Below, one piece after another: positions 19,166 through 27,443 of a stretch of 64,000 nucleotides of DNA. The translations under genes and the position numbers were made by a program. This DNA is from Hoeflea phototrophica DFL-43 (GTDB lineage: Bacteria; Pseudomonadota; Alphaproteobacteria; Rhizobiales; Rhizobiaceae): assembly GCF_000154705.2 (NCBI RefSeq), contig NZ_CM002917.1, positions 1,754,461 to 1,818,460 on the forward strand. The letters run 5' to 3'. Positions within the stretch are counted from its first letter, which is position 1; each line of letters opens with the position of its first letter. The notes beneath the pieces are model-generated. The model was not told where the DNA came from, did no database searches, and saw nothing but the letters and a program-made list of their open reading frames with translations.

Positions 19166-19804
19166 ATGCGTATTCGTAAACTGGCACTGCTGGCCGCAGC
19201 TCTCTCCGTACCGCTCGCCACCCCCGTGCTGGCCGCGGACGCTATCCTCGAGCAACCTCCGGTGCCGCCGGTGGCCGAAACCCTGCCGCAGAGCTTTATC
19301 TGGACCGGAGGTTATGTCGGTGGTTATGGCGAGTACAAATGGGGCGAATTCGACGCTCTCGCCGGTGACGACGCCGATGGCTTTGGCGGCGGTGTTTATG
19401 GCGGCTACAACTGGCAGTCAGACAACATCGTCTATGGTGTTGAAGGCGATCTGGGCTACTCGGGCGCAGATGCCAGTCTCGGCGGCGTGACCGGGGAGCA
19501 GGGCTTCAACGGTTCGCTGCGCGCCCGGCTCGGCTATGACATCAATCCGTTCCTGCTCTATGCCACCGGTGGTCTTGCAGCAACGCGCGCCGAGGTCACA
19601 AGTGCTGCGGGTTCTGACACCAACACCCACCTCGGTTGGACCGCCGGCGCGGGCGCGGAAGCTTTCGTGACCGAGAACATCACCACCCGGCTCGAGTACC
19701 GCTACACCGACTACGGTTCGGAAACCTACAATCTTGGCGGCACCAATGTGTCGTCAGGCTTTGACGACCACTCGGTTCGCCTCGGTATAGGCATGAAGTT
19801 CTGA
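19166..19804 (+). CDS. Outer membrane beta-barrel protein (Omp25/opacity-like)
   Basis: Predicted eight-stranded outer membrane barrel of 212 residues. The signal peptide MRIRKLALLAAALSVPLATP ends near VLAAD. The mature protein has alternating aromatic strands (GGYVGGYGEYKWGEF, GGYNWQSDN, SLRARLGYDI, TTRLEYRYTDYGS) and ends in a C-terminal Phe, the BAM recognition signature. The pattern IWTGGYVGGYGEYKWG resembles the Omp25/Omp31 family of Rhizobiales. A strong AAGGAG ribosome site precedes the start, and a strong terminator follows. The 290-bp upstream gap holds its promoter and nothing else I can support. Codon use suggests high expression. Confidence 0.9.
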   Translation: MRIRKLALLAAALSVPLATPVLAADAILEQPPVPPVAETLPQSFIWTGGYVGGYGEYKWGEFDALAGDDADGFGGGVYGGYNWQSDNIVYGVEGDLGYSGADASLGGVTGEQGFNGSLRARLGYDINPFLLYATGGLAATRAEVTSAAGSDTNTHLGWTAGAGAEAFVTENITTRLEYRYTDYGSETYNLGGTNVSSGFDDHSVRLGIGMKF

Positions 19805-19835
19805 TCATTTCCCCATCCTGATCAGAACTCTCGCC

Positions 19836-19867
19836 AAGGCCCGGGCAGGAAACTGTCCGGGCCTTTT
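19836..19867 (+). terminator. Rho-independent terminator after the outer membrane protein gene
   Basis: A GC-rich stem (AAGGCCCGGGCAG at 19836-19848, with 19853-19865) closes on a GAAA loop and runs into TTTT. It lies 32 bases past the stop codon and 65 bases before the end of convergent dgkA. Confidence 0.9.
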
Positions 19868-19931
19868 CCATTGGGCCATAGCCTCGCGCCGGCCAATGCG
19901 CAAAAGGACTGTCACGTTTTATGGAAAAGCG

Positions 19932-20318
19932 TCAGTTGCTGATCCAACCCCAGCTGGCGGCCAGCACGAAAGCCGCCCAGACGCCGTTTGCCAGAAGCAG
20001 GCAGAACACAGCAAAAGATCCCAGATCCTTGGCGTGTTTGCCCATTTCCGAATAGCCGGGTGAGACGTGATCGACCATTTCCTCGACAGCCGTGTTCAAC
20101 GCCTCGATGGACACGGTCAGGAGATAGAGCAGCACCGCGCCGACATAGGCCCATGCCGCCACGCCCTCATAGAGGAACAGCACCATGATGATGACGAAGG
20201 CGAGTGTTTCGTGGCGAAACGCGGTCTCGCCCCACAGCCGGCGAACACCGCCGAGCGAATAACGCGCAGCGGCGAACACGTGTCCGATGCCATGCTGTTT
20301 TTCGGGCCGTTCATTCAC
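19932..20318 (-). CDS. dgkA: Diacylglycerol kinase
   Basis: Small trimeric inner-membrane kinase that phosphorylates diacylglycerol to phosphatidic acid, recycling lipid left over from membrane-derived oligosaccharide or lipid A modification. The 128-residue product has the family core EALNTAVEEMVDHVSPGY (the EAxNTAxE motif), with the GKHAKDLGSFAVF segment and three hydrophobic helices. The amphipathic N-terminal helix includes WGETAFRHE. Its start overlaps the preceding GST gene stop by 4 bases (20315-20318), so it is translated in tandem with it. Confidence 0.95.
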   Translation of the reverse strand: MNERPEKQHGIGHVFAAARYSLGGVRRLWGETAFRHETLAFVIIMVLFLYEGVAAWAYVGAVLLYLLTVSIEALNTAVEEMVDHVSPGYSEMGKHAKDLGSFAVFCLLLANGVWAAFVLAASWGWISN

Positions 20319-20911
20319 GCTTTGGGCCGCATTTCATCAAGTTCGGGGAAGCTGGTTGCAAACTTCGCGCTCCAGCGCTTGAGCTTTGGCCGGCCACGTT
20401 CCCACTGGCCCGGAAACCGCAGGGCTAGGTATCCGGTCAGCGCCGCCAGCGCCAGATGTCCGCCATTGGGCGCCTTGGTCAGCCGCGGCAGGTTCGCCTC
20501 AAGATGGTCAAGCGCCCGGACAACCTTTGCCCACTGCTTGTCGATCCACTCCTGGTGAACGATCTCCGCGGGCCGGAACCGGCGTTCATACATGATCGCC
20601 AGAAGGCAATCGCAGGTCCCGTCGCAAAGCGCTTCGAACACTTCGACCTCGGTGCGCTTGGCCGCGTTTCGCGGATAAAGCCGCTTTGAACCGCTGCGAT
20701 CGAGAAATTGCATGATCGCACGGCTGTCATAGACCGACAGGCCGTCATCGGTGACAAGAACGGGAATCTTGCCGAGCGGATTGTTGTCGATGAGCTCGGC
20801 AGGCGCGGCGTTGGAGTCGGTCAACACGGCATCTGCGGAAAGACCCGCAAGATGGGCACCCATGCGCACCTTGGCCGAATAGGGGGAGGCGGGTGAGTAG
20901 AGAATTTTCAT
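20315..20911 (-). CDS. Glutathione S-transferase family protein
   Basis: Predicted 198-residue cytosolic GST. The start at 20911 (MKILYSPASPYSAKVRM) matches the family thioredoxin fold and follows a GGAGATC-like site; the longer frame to 21001 would run into the RNase T2 gene. The glutathione-contact pattern is conserved: LGKIPVLV (cis-Pro) and DSRAIMQFLD. The C-terminal helical part includes GHLALAALTGYLALR. It lies within the minus-strand cluster RNase T2-GST-dgkA. No known function links these three; the GST substrate is unknown. Confidence 0.9.
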   Translation of the reverse strand: MKILYSPASPYSAKVRMGAHLAGLSADAVLTDSNAAPAELIDNNPLGKIPVLVTDDGLSVYDSRAIMQFLDRSGSKRLYPRNAAKRTEVEVFEALCDGTCDCLLAIMYERRFRPAEIVHQEWIDKQWAKVVRALDHLEANLPRLTKAPNGGHLALAALTGYLALRFPGQWERGRPKLKRWSAKFATSFPELDEMRPKA

Positions 20912-20978
20912 CGGGAGATCTTTCCTGAATTGTGCACAGAGCACGGAGTGGGAATGGAGGGGGACGCCTGAGCCGGGT

Positions 20979-21701
20979 CTAGCCTGGCTCGGGGACATCA
21001 AGATTATCGAGCTTGCAGCCTTTGCGGTCGACCTCCCGGCAACCGCGGAAATCGAGCGTCGAGGTCATGCAGATGCGAATTTCACGCAGCATACCGCGCT
21101 CACACTTGACCGCGATGGCGTCGCGCGAAAGCCCCGGATTGACCTCAATGAAAGCCTCTTCGGCCTCAACGGCATCGATTTCGCCTGGCAAACTTTCAAG
21201 CGCAAACTGCTCTGGGATCGAGATCCGTTCACGCGCTGCGCGGGTGACTTCGAAATAGTCTCTCTGGGTGAGCCCGGAGCATGAGCCATGCTTGCGCCAC
21301 TGGTGCCCGATCAGCCCCATTGAGGGCAGCAGGTCGAGATAGTCCCGGCCCAGCTGCGAGGGCACACGTTCCGGTTCGCGCGAGCGGCAGAATTCGGGGT
21401 AGCCGGTCTCATTCTGCGGCCAGAGCCCATGCACCACGAAGGCGAGGTCCCGATCTTCGGCGCATTGCTGCTTGTTGGCGCGCTCGCCTGTGACCAGGCA
21501 ATAGGCTGGCGACCAGGACAGTGCCAGAACATAGAAATCAAAACCCTCGCCCAAAGGCAGCTCACCCGCCGCGGCGGCGCTCGAAACCGGAAAGGCGGTC
21601 TGGCCGTCATTGGCGAAAGGTCCGGACTCCTCCGAACAACCAGACAACAGCGCCAGCAATGGCAGCGCTGTCAGAAATACAATGGCGCCGGACCTGGCCA
21701 T
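20979..21701 (-). CDS. Ribonuclease T2 family protein, predicted lipoprotein
   Basis: Secreted endoribonuclease with two catalytic histidines. The 240-residue product (start 21701) has a signal ending at a lipobox, LALLSGC, so it is probably a lipid-anchored, envelope-located enzyme. Both T2 active-site blocks are intact: CAS I FVVHGLWPQ and CAS II HQWRKHGSC. Flanking cysteines (CLV, QQC, CRS, CER, CMTS, CREV, KGC) suggest several disulfides. It is downstream by 8 bases of the small secreted protein gene at 21710, so co-transcription is likely. A role in scavenging extracellular or periplasmic RNA is an inference. Confidence 0.92.
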   Translation of the reverse strand: MARSGAIVFLTALPLLALLSGCSEESGPFANDGQTAFPVSSAAAAGELPLGEGFDFYVLALSWSPAYCLVTGERANKQQCAEDRDLAFVVHGLWPQNETGYPEFCRSREPERVPSQLGRDYLDLLPSMGLIGHQWRKHGSCSGLTQRDYFEVTRAARERISIPEQFALESLPGEIDAVEAEEAFIEVNPGLSRDAIAVKCERGMLREIRICMTSTLDFRGCREVDRKGCKLDNLDVPEPG

Positions 21702-21709
21702 GGCGGCAA

Positions 21710-22120
21710 TCAGCGCACCGACCGGCACCAGGAGCCGTGTACCTTGAGCGGATCAAGCCCGGATATGCAGAATTCGAGATTGTCGCGCAGTCCGGCAAAG
21801 CCCTGGCCGCCTTCGATCAGCCACCAGATCTGCCGCTTGTGGCCATCATTCATATGTGCGGTGCCATGGCAGTAAAGCCGCGGGATCGACCAGTACTCGT
21901 TGCCATAGCGGCTGCGATTCTGGTGCGCACGTTCGATGCTTTCGATCGCCAGCCCGCGCTTGAGCAGCACCCGGTCTGTCCAGTGAAAGCGTTTCTGGAT
22001 GTAATTGAGCACCTGCGGCGCATCGCACGCGGGGAAGCTGCCGCCACTGAAAGCTGAAGCTGGCGTTGCAAATCCCGCGAAAGCAAGCGCCATGGCAAGA
22101 ATCAGTGTTTTCAGGGTCAT
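21710..22120 (-). CDS. Small exported protein of unknown function
   Basis: I do not recognise the family. From ATG 22120 the 136-residue product begins with a clear signal peptide (TLKTLILAMALAFAGFA, cleavage near ASA/F). The mature part has four or so cysteines (PACDAP, LYCHG, EFCISG, SWCRS) that may form two disulfides. It is rich in basic and aromatic residues (RFHWTDRVLLKRG, RYGNEYWSIPRLYC). The stop is 8 bases before the RNase T2 start, so it may be the first gene of the same unit. It could be an accessory or inhibitor of the nuclease, but only proximity suggests this. Confidence 0.75.
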   Translation of the reverse strand: MTLKTLILAMALAFAGFATPASAFSGGSFPACDAPQVLNYIQKRFHWTDRVLLKRGLAIESIERAHQNRSRYGNEYWSIPRLYCHGTAHMNDGHKRQIWWLIEGGQGFAGLRDNLEFCISGLDPLKVHGSWCRSVR

Positions 22121-22300
22121 GTCCGGATCTCCATCGACAATGAGTCCCGGTATAGGACTTGCAGAGGTGTTTGGGCAAGACAGAAGCCGGTCTTGTCTGG
22201 CGGCAAATCTCGTATGGACAGCGCTCAAACGCCGTTTTTTTAAGTATGCAGCGCTTGTGCAAAGACATCGCGCGGACCCTTTCCAAGCGCCGCTCCCGCT

Positions 22301-22912
22301 TCAGTGGCTCATCATGTCGCCCTTGGCCATTGCCATGTGATGCGGCTGGTGGTGGGAGCCCGTGGCCATCAGGCCGAAAAAGCCGAGGGCCGCAACCTTT
22401 TCCTGTTCAGCGGCGTTTTCCGTGCTGACCTTCAGAATTGCTCCTTCCGGGATTGCTTCCGCGCTCACCCGCCAATCGTCGATCTTGTCCAGCTCGCGAG
22501 CGTGGGCAGGCACCATGGCGTGAATAGCGCGCAAGACCTCACCTTCGCCCGAAATCTGGAAGATGACCGTGTCACCATCAGTCTGCTGGCTGGCCGAAGC
22601 GCCCAGGATCAGGCGGTCCATGTCCACCAGATGCGTGCGCAATGCTGTGATGTCGACCTTCGACCAGTCGGTGTCTGGATCGGCGGTGAGAAGCGCCACG
22701 ATTTCCGCAATCGCCGCAAAGGCCGATTGGCCGGCTTCGCCAGGGGTTGCTCCATCTGCATGGTCAGCGTGAGCTTGATGGCTTTCACCCGGTGATGCGG
22801 CTGTGTGCATGCCGCTGAAAACTGGATAGAGAATGGCCAGAAGGGCCAGAATGCCAAGGCCACCCAATAGCAGTTTGGTGCGGTGCTTGCGGTTCAAATC
22901 TGAAGAATTCAT
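22301..22912 (-). CDS. Membrane-anchored His/Met-rich protein of unknown function
   Basis: Unrecognised 203-residue product. A basic start (NRKHRTKLLLGG) leads into one membrane helix (about residues 14-34), then a His-rich linker (HQAHADHADG). The globular part has charged repeats (TDWSKVDITALRTHLVDMD). The C-terminus is strikingly His/Met-rich, SHHQPHHMAMAKGDMMSH, the type of sequence that binds copper, nickel or other soft metals. Divergent from a Crp/Fnr regulator, with three palindromes between them, so it may be regulated by oxygen, nitric oxide or metal state. A metal-binding role is an inference. Confidence 0.8.
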   Translation of the reverse strand: MNSSDLNRKHRTKLLLGGLGILALLAILYPVFSGMHTAASPGESHQAHADHADGATPGEAGQSAFAAIAEIVALLTADPDTDWSKVDITALRTHLVDMDRLILGASASQQTDGDTVIFQISGEGEVLRAIHAMVPAHARELDKIDDWRVSAEAIPEGAILKVSTENAAEQEKVAALGFFGLMATGSHHQPHHMAMAKGDMMSH

Positions 22913-22923
22913 GGGATTGTCTC

Positions 22924-22979
22924 CTGTGTGAACACAGCATAGGCAACAGTCTGTTGCGCGGATATGATTTCAATCATAT
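22924..22979. promoter_or_regulatory. Three stacked palindromes, one an FNR-like box
   Basis: The spacer between the His/Met-rich protein gene and the Crp/Fnr gene holds three perfect inverted repeats. They are CTGTGT-GA-ACACAG (22924-22937), GCAACAG-T-CTGTTGC (22943-22957), and ATATGAT-TTCA-ATCATAT (22962-22979). The last has the core TGAT-N4-ATCA of FNR/FixK-type boxes (consensus TTGAT-N4-ATCAA). It is centred about 18 bases before the regulator's ATG and about 59 bases from the divergent start. Autoregulation and control of both genes are plausible. Confidence 0.7.
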
Positions 22980-22988
22980 TGTGTTGCG

Positions 22989-23555
22989 ATGTTGCCCCGG
23001 CCATTCAATCTTCTGCCGCGTGAGGCGTTGTCGGCCCGCAAGCTGGAAAGGGCCTCGGCCATTGTGCGCCGGGACGATCCTGCCGAGGCGATGTTCTTCA
23101 TCAAATCCGGTCGTGCCGATCTACTCAGATACACCGAGCAGGGCGACGAGATTGTCATCCACCGTGCCCGCGCCGGGGAGACGATCTGTGAGGCGGCGCT
23201 GTTCTCACCGCGTTACCATTGTGACGTGATTGCTGCTGAACCGGCCGAATTCACCGTGATCAGCAAAGCGGCAGTGCTGGAAAGAATGCGCACGGATCAG
23301 GATTTTGCCGTGGCGATCTCGGCGCGTTTCGCAGGCCAGATCCAGGATTACCGCCGCAGGATCGAGATCACCGCCATCCGCAATGCCAATAACCGGGTCT
23401 TCGCAGCCGTCGCCGATGGCTTGCTGTCCAGGGACATCAAGAGTTTTTCAGGCTTGATCGGCCTGTCGCACGAAGCGACCTACCGGGCGCTGGCCGCGTT
23501 GGCGAAGCAAGGCCGGCTGATCAAGAAAGGGCGTGGCGCCTACGCCTTGCCCTGA
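22989..23555 (+). CDS. Crp/Fnr-family transcriptional regulator
   Basis: 188-residue regulator, shorter than classical CRP because the N-terminal portion is compact. A cNMP-like effector domain (FFIKSGRADLLRYTEQG, GETICEAALFSPRYHCDV, about residues 15-100) is followed by the dimer helix and a winged helix with recognition helix LIGLSHEATYRALAALAKQG. The N-terminal FNR cluster cysteines are absent: only C67 and C78 are seen, so it is not a standard oxygen-sensing FNR. The closest well-known shape is a CRP-like regulator of unknown ligand. Confidence 0.92.
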   Translation: MLPRPFNLLPREALSARKLERASAIVRRDDPAEAMFFIKSGRADLLRYTEQGDEIVIHRARAGETICEAALFSPRYHCDVIAAEPAEFTVISKAAVLERMRTDQDFAVAISARFAGQIQDYRRRIEITAIRNANNRVFAAVADGLLSRDIKSFSGLIGLSHEATYRALAALAKQGRLIKKGRGAYALP

Positions 23556-23577
23556 ACCGGACCAAGTCCGGCTCTTG

Positions 23578-24429
23578 TCAGCTTTCGCCAACCAGCACTC
23601 GCACCTCTGATACGGCACCGGGGCCTTCTGCCAGGATCGTGACGAGTTCGGGCAGCACCGCCTTGAGCTCGGATTCGAGCGTGAACGGCGGATTGACGAT
23701 GACCAGCCCGGTACCATTGAGGCTGGGGGAAATCTTGTTGTCGCGCACCAGAAGCCGCACCGTGAGTGTGCGCGGGCGGGCAAGCGCGATCAGCTTCTTG
23801 TCAAAGGTTGCCAGCGGGCTGTCAGCCTTGATCGGATGCCAGAGCATGTAGGTGCCGCCGGGAAACCGCCGCGTTGCCCGCGCCAGACCGTCGACAAGAC
23901 GGTCAAATTCGCCCTCCTGCTCGAATGGCGGGTCGATCAGCACCAGTCCGCGCTTTTCCTTGGGCGGCAGATGCGCGCCGAGCGACAGCCAGCCGTCGAG
24001 TTCGGTCACCCGCACCTGATAATCGCCCTCAAACACGCTTCTGAGCTGCTTGGCGTCGGCAGGATGCAGTTCGATGGCCGAGAGCCGGTCCTGTTTGCGA
24101 AACAGCAGTCGCGCAAGCTTGGGCGAGCCGGGATAGAGCCGCATGCCGCCATCGGGGTTCATTTCGCGCACCGCCGTCAGCCAGGGCGCCAGAAACGCAG
24201 CAAGCTGGTCCGACGGCTTCGCTTCCATCACCCGGCCGACCCCGCCATGCCATTCCCCTGTTTTCTGCGCTTCCTTTGAGGAAAGGTCATAGAGGCCGAT
24301 ACCCGCATGGGTGTCGATAATGCGGAACGCCTGGTCCTTGCGCTTGAGATAGGTGATGATCTGCGCCAGCACCGCGTGCTTGAGCACATCGGCGAAATTG
24401 CCCGCATGGTAGCTGTGACGGTAATTCAT
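23578..24429 (-). CDS. rlmJ: 23S rRNA (adenine-2030-N6)-methyltransferase
   Basis: Methylates A2030 of 23S rRNA using SAM. The 283-residue product from 24429 begins MNYRHSYHAGNFADVLKH, the RlmJ hallmark opening. The SAM site is in IIDTHAGIGLYDL, and the methyltransferase catalytic motif is VLIDPPFE (the DPPF of N6-adenine methylases), near residue 164. Divergent from the molybdopterin oxidoreductase gene at 24515; the start regions are 85 bases apart. A longer frame to 24480 would overlap the other gene's start region and lacks family similarity. Confidence 0.95.
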   Translation of the reverse strand: MNYRHSYHAGNFADVLKHAVLAQIITYLKRKDQAFRIIDTHAGIGLYDLSSKEAQKTGEWHGGVGRVMEAKPSDQLAAFLAPWLTAVREMNPDGGMRLYPGSPKLARLLFRKQDRLSAIELHPADAKQLRSVFEGDYQVRVTELDGWLSLGAHLPPKEKRGLVLIDPPFEQEGEFDRLVDGLARATRRFPGGTYMLWHPIKADSPLATFDKKLIALARPRTLTVRLLVRDNKISPSLNGTGLVIVNPPFTLESELKAVLPELVTILAEGPGAVSEVRVLVGES

Positions 24430-24514
24430 CGGTCTGGCTGATCTGTCCCTGAATTGATCTGATGCGATCCACGCCGACATGGCGTCGCACTCGCCTTTGC
24501 ATTATAGGGAAAGC

Positions 24515-26638
24515 ATGAACGACGCGACCCCTATTGATTCCGGCGCGGTTGCAGCCATTGGCCATTCCGCCTGTCCGCATGATTGCCCTTCGACCTGTGC
24601 GCTCGAGGTTGATCTGCTTGCCCACAACCGCATTGGCCGCGTCCGCGGCGATTCCGGCAACAGCTACACCGCCGGCGTGATCTGCGCCAAGGTGGCGCGC
24701 TATGCCGAACGCATCCACCATCCCGAGCGCCTGCTCAAGCCGCTGATCAGGGCCGGGGCCAAGGGCGAGGGCAAATGGAAAGAGGCGAGCTTTGATGCCG
24801 CGCTTGATCTGATCGCCGAGAAATTCGTCAAGGCCGAGGCCGAATTCGGCTCCGAAACCGTCTGGCCGAATTTCTACGCCGGCACAATGGGGCTGGTGCA
24901 GCGTGACGGCATCAACCGGCTGCGCCACGCCAAGCGCTACTCCAACCATTTCGGCAGCTTCTGCACCAACATGGCCTGGACCGGATTTACCATGGGCGCA
25001 GGCGCCTTGCGCGGACCCGATCCGCACGAGATGGCCAAGTCCGACTGCGTGGTGATCTGGGGCACCAATGCCGTTTCCACCCAGGTCAATGTGATGACCC
25101 ATGCGATCCGCGCCCGCAAGGAACGCGGTGCAAAGATCGTGGTCGTCGACATCTATGACAACCCGACCATGAAACAGGCGGATGTGAAGATCCTGGTCAA
25201 GCCCGGCACCGATGGTGCCTTTGCCTGCGCAGCAATGCATGTGCTGTTTCGCGAGGGGTTGGCCGATCGCGATTATCTCAACAAATTCAGCGACGACCCG
25301 GCAGGTCTTGAATCGCATTTGCAAACCCGCACACCCGAGTGGGCGGAAGCGATCTGCGGCGTTCCCACATCCGAAATCGAGGATTTCGCGCGTCTTGTGG
25401 GCAACACCAAAAGAACCTTTTTCAGGCTTGGCTACGGCTTCACCCGGCAGCGCAATGGGGTGGTCAACATGCATGCGGCACTGTCGCTGGCGGTGGTCAC
25501 CGGCAGCTTCCAGCATGAAGGCGGTGGCGCATTCCACTCCAACTCCGATATCTTCCGGCTCGACAAGTCGCTCGTCGAGGGGACGCGCTATTTCGATCCG
25601 GGCGTGCGCTGGCTCGACCAGTCCAAGATCGGGCGGGTGCTGACCGGCGACGCCGAGGCGTTGAATGGCGGCCCGCCGGTCACCGCCATGCTGATCCAGA
25701 ACACCAATCCTGCCAATGTCGCGCCCGAACAGCGCAAGGTAATCGAAGGGTTGCGGCGCGAGGACCTGTTTGTCGCGGTGCACGAGCAGTTCATGACCGA
25801 CACCGCGCAACTGGCCGATGTGGTGCTGCCCGCCACCATGTTCCTGGAGCATGACGACATCTATCGTGGCGGTGGTCATCAGCACATCATTCTGGGACCC
25901 AAGCTGGTCGAGCCCCCCGAAGGCCCGCGCCAGAACCATGACGTGATCGAGGCACTGGGCGAGCGGCTCGGCGTCAGCGATCGCGAAGGCTTCGGCATGA
26001 CCCCGCGCGACCACATCAATTACATGCTCTCAAAGCGCGGCCTTGGTGATTTCGAGAGCTTCAAGGCTGACAAATGGGCCGATGTTCAGGCCGGTTTCGA
26101 TGAGGCGCATTTCCTCAACGGTTTCGGACATCGCGACGGCAAGTTCCGCTTCAAGCCCGACTGGACCAGGACGCCCGCGGCCAACAAGCCGCCCAAGCGC
26201 ATGGGGCCGCAGGGGCCGGTGGATCAACTGCCTGAATTCCCCGATCATGTCGAACTGATTGAGAGCGCGGACACCGAACATCCCTTCCGGCTGGCGACAT
26301 CGCCGTCACGCTCTTTCCTGAACTCGAGCTTCGCCGAAACAAAGTCCTCCAGAACCAAGGAGAAGCGCCCGGTCCTGATGCTTCATCCCGAGGATGCAGC
26401 GGCCTGTGGCATCGCCGACGGAGACCGGGTGGCGCTGGGCAACTCCCGCGGTGAGCTGGCCATGCATGCCAGCCTCGACGCCGGCCAGCGCCGCGGTGTG
26501 GTGATCCATGAAGGACTGTGGCCGAATTCGGCCTTCGAGGGCGGGGAGGGGATCAACACCCTGACCGGCGCCGACGCCTGCGCGCCCTATGGCGGTGCCG
26601 CGTTTCACGACACAAGGGTGTGGGTGAGAAAGGCCTGA
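24515..26638 (+). CDS. Molybdopterin-dependent oxidoreductase with N-terminal 4Fe-4S cluster
   Basis: Predicted 707-residue member of the DMSO reductase superfamily, using bis-molybdopterin guanine dinucleotide. The first 60 residues hold the cluster pattern C20-x3-C24-x3-C28-x28-C57. The catalytic core follows (ICAKVARYAERI, NRLRHAKRYSNHFGSF, VVIWGTNAVSTQVNVM, ILVKPGTDGAFACA) and the C-terminal domain with MLHPEDAAACGIADGD and the dinucleotide-binding loop. No Tat-type signal is visible, so it is probably cytoplasmic. No partner iron-sulfur or membrane subunit is adjacent, so its electron partner is unknown. Start 24515 follows AGGGAAAG. The nearby moaD/moaE could supply cofactor. Confidence 0.93.
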   Translation: MNDATPIDSGAVAAIGHSACPHDCPSTCALEVDLLAHNRIGRVRGDSGNSYTAGVICAKVARYAERIHHPERLLKPLIRAGAKGEGKWKEASFDAALDLIAEKFVKAEAEFGSETVWPNFYAGTMGLVQRDGINRLRHAKRYSNHFGSFCTNMAWTGFTMGAGALRGPDPHEMAKSDCVVIWGTNAVSTQVNVMTHAIRARKERGAKIVVVDIYDNPTMKQADVKILVKPGTDGAFACAAMHVLFREGLADRDYLNKFSDDPAGLESHLQTRTPEWAEAICGVPTSEIEDFARLVGNTKRTFFRLGYGFTRQRNGVVNMHAALSLAVVTGSFQHEGGGAFHSNSDIFRLDKSLVEGTRYFDPGVRWLDQSKIGRVLTGDAEALNGGPPVTAMLIQNTNPANVAPEQRKVIEGLRREDLFVAVHEQFMTDTAQLADVVLPATMFLEHDDIYRGGGHQHIILGPKLVEPPEGPRQNHDVIEALGERLGVSDREGFGMTPRDHINYMLSKRGLGDFESFKADKWADVQAGFDEAHFLNGFGHRDGKFRFKPDWTRTPAANKPPKRMGPQGPVDQLPEFPDHVELIESADTEHPFRLATSPSRSFLNSSFAETKSSRTKEKRPVLMLHPEDAAACGIADGDRVALGNSRGELAMHASLDAGQRRGVVIHEGLWPNSAFEGGEGINTLTGADACAPYGGAAFHDTRVWVRKA

Positions 26639-26653
26639 AGCTGTCTGACCCGT

Positions 26654-26684
26654 AAAAGGCCTGCCGGCAAAACACCGGCAGGCC
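26654..26684 (-). terminator. Terminator between the oxidoreductase and SDR genes
   Basis: Stem GGCCTGCCGG (26658-26667) pairs perfectly with CCGGCAGGCC (26675-26684). On the minus strand it is followed by TTTT (26654-26657), placing it 6 bases after the SDR stop. It also lies 20 bases after the plus-strand oxidoreductase stop and could stop both transcripts. Confidence 0.82.
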
Positions 26685-26690
26685 ATTGAT

Positions 26691-27443
26691 TCAGGTCTTG
26701 TTGATGGAATTGCCGCCGTCAGCCATCAGTGCGCTACCGGTGACGAAGGATGACTCCTCCGACACCAAGAACAGTGCCGCCTGGGCGATTTCTTCGGGCT
26801 CTGCCATTCGCTTGAGCGCATGCAACCCTTTCACCCATTCATGGAACGCGGGATCGTCGCCCGCCATCGCAGTCTTGGTGCCGCCGGGGAGGAGGGCGTT
26901 GGCCCGGATTCCTTCAGGCCCATGCTCCGCGGCGAGAACTTGCACAAGACCGATGAGGCCGGCTTTCGAAGCTGCATAGGCGCCCATGCCGGGAAGTCCT
27001 ATGCTGTATCCGACGAAGGAGGAGGTGAAGACGATCGAGCCGCCGCCGCGCAGTTTCATCGCCGGGATCTGATAGCGCGCGGCATGAAAGCCGGCGGTCA
27101 GGTTGGTGGCAATGACCATCTCCCAGTTTTGCGTCTTCATGTCCGGAACCGGACCCATCTCGCCTGTCGTGCCCGCATTGTTGAAGGCGCCGTCAAGCCC
27201 GCCGAACTCGGAGATTGCGAGATCGACGAGCGCCTTTTGATAGGCGCCGTCAGCGATGTCGCCAGCCAGCCATTTCGCTTTGCGACCGGTTTCGCCGATC
27301 TTGCCGGCGATCGACGCCAGCTCTGTCTCCCGCCGTGCGCCCAGCACCAGATTGGCGCCTTCGGCCGCGAAGAGTTCGGCCGCTGCTGCCCCAATTCCGC
27401 TGCTGGCACCGGTGATGATGATTGCTTCTCCGTCTAGTCGCAT
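26691..27443 (-). CDS. Short-chain dehydrogenase/reductase
   Basis: 250-residue classical SDR with cofactor motif TGASSGIGAA (residues 12-21), NNAG (AFNNAGTTG), catalytic S in TSSFVGYS, and Y-x3-K in YAASKAG, then the LLPGGTKTAM substrate loop. The arrangement and length fit 3-oxoacyl-ACP reductase-like and glucose dehydrogenase-like members. It is preceded by its own region (27444-27735) with no other gene and followed by a terminator, so it is monocistronic. Substrate unknown. Confidence 0.95.
   Translation of the reverse strand: MRLDGEAIIITGASSGIGAAAAELFAAEGANLVLGARRETELASIAGKIGETGRKAKWLAGDIADGAYQKALVDLAISEFGGLDGAFNNAGTTGEMGPVPDMKTQNWEMVIATNLTAGFHAARYQIPAMKLRGGGSIVFTSSFVGYSIGLPGMGAYAASKAGLIGLVQVLAAEHGPEGIRANALLPGGTKTAMAGDDPAFHEWVKGLHALKRMAEPEEIAQAALFLVSEESSFVTGSALMADGGNSINKT

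Noticed and set aside
23557..23571. Hairpin CCGGAC-CAA-GTCCGG between the Crp/Fnr gene and rlmJ
   Set aside because: Short stem without a T tract on either side; not convincing as a terminator.
24287..26014. 575-codon frame on the minus strand
   Set aside because: It lies opposite the molybdopterin oxidoreductase, whose cluster and cofactor motifs are on the plus strand.
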